A DNA stretch of 64,000 nucleotides, taken from the NCBI RefSeq assembly GCF_016827605.1, contig NZ_JAEPJQ010000004.1, positions 124,001-188,000 on the forward strand, in the 5' to 3' direction. The notes below the pieces were generated by a model, which was not told the origin of the DNA, searched no databases, and was given only the letters and a program-made list of their open reading frames with translations. Shown here in pieces: positions 62,329 through 64,000 of this stretch (position 1 is its first letter; every line of letters begins with the position of its first letter). The translations under genes and the position numbers were made by a program. The stretch comes from Hyunsoonleella ulvae. GTDB lineage: Bacteria > Bacteroidota > Bacteroidia > Flavobacteriales > Flavobacteriaceae.

Positions 62329-64000
<1,672 letters not shown>

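Overview
The window looks like a contig from a marine-type Flavobacteriaceae (Bacteroidota) genome. Evidence: AT-rich DNA, TAnnTTTG-type promoter elements, almost no Shine-Dalgarno sites, a fused secDF, a yidC-pyrG neighbour pair, a YtxJ-type bacillithiol protein, an S8 protease with a type IX secretion C-terminal tail, FAS1 lipoproteins, and a FecI/FecR/STN-TonB receptor cluster. No rRNA, tRNA, CRISPR array, transposase or prophage was seen.

Layout. 1-3.2 kb: a minus-strand run (Crp/Fnr-like regulator, small outer-membrane protein, DoxX, NADPH-FMN reductase, two DUF1330-type proteins) that looks like a small redox/stress unit. 3.2-8.6 kb: an accessory stretch with a class II Fic protein, an unknown two-helix membrane protein, an ABM monooxygenase, a degenerate-zincin-like protein and a choloylglycine-hydrolase-family enzyme. 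It carries long spacers, a duplicated 52-bp regulatory-looking block and two near-identical terminators in inverted orientation. 8.6-17.7 kb: housekeeping genes (RluA-type pseudouridine synthase, DUF885 peptidase-like lipoprotein, GGCT-like, YtxJ, clpB), then a TetR regulator and thioesterase, each preceded by a copy of one palindromic operator. 17.7-26.4 kb: deoC converging on a minus-strand run of DUF2891 lipoprotein, tricorn-like protease, Nramp-like transporter and pxpA-pxpB-pxpC, which suggests peptide breakdown linked to 5-oxoproline use. 26.6-36 kb: DUF2911, meaB, PAP2, MATE, a PD40 repeat protein, nitronate monooxygenase, subtilase-T9SS and mnmA. 36.2-40 kb: two triple-FAS1 lipoproteins and the decayed remnant of a third FAS1 gene that arose by tandem duplication. 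40-53 kb: a YwqK-like repeat protein, yidC, pyrG, a small ECF-sigma operon, secDF, a free-standing SecD-P1-like lipoprotein and mdh.

53.6-62.3 kb is the most interesting part. A FecI-type sigma factor, a FecR anti-sigma and an STN-domain TonB receptor sit beside a small membrane peptide, a duplicated-module lipoprotein, a zincin lipoprotein, a beta-barrel protein and a His/Tyr-rich secreted protein. Four sites with the exact form TAGGGTAAA-11 bp-GTGTCTTA precede the FecR/receptor unit, the 41-aa peptide, the lipoprotein run and the His/Tyr-rich gene. Nothing similar was noticed elsewhere in the window. I read this as a compact, self-contained cell-surface-signalling regulon whose promoter can be read directly from the DNA.

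The window ends inside gyrB. All functional calls come from reading motifs by eye; no database search was run.
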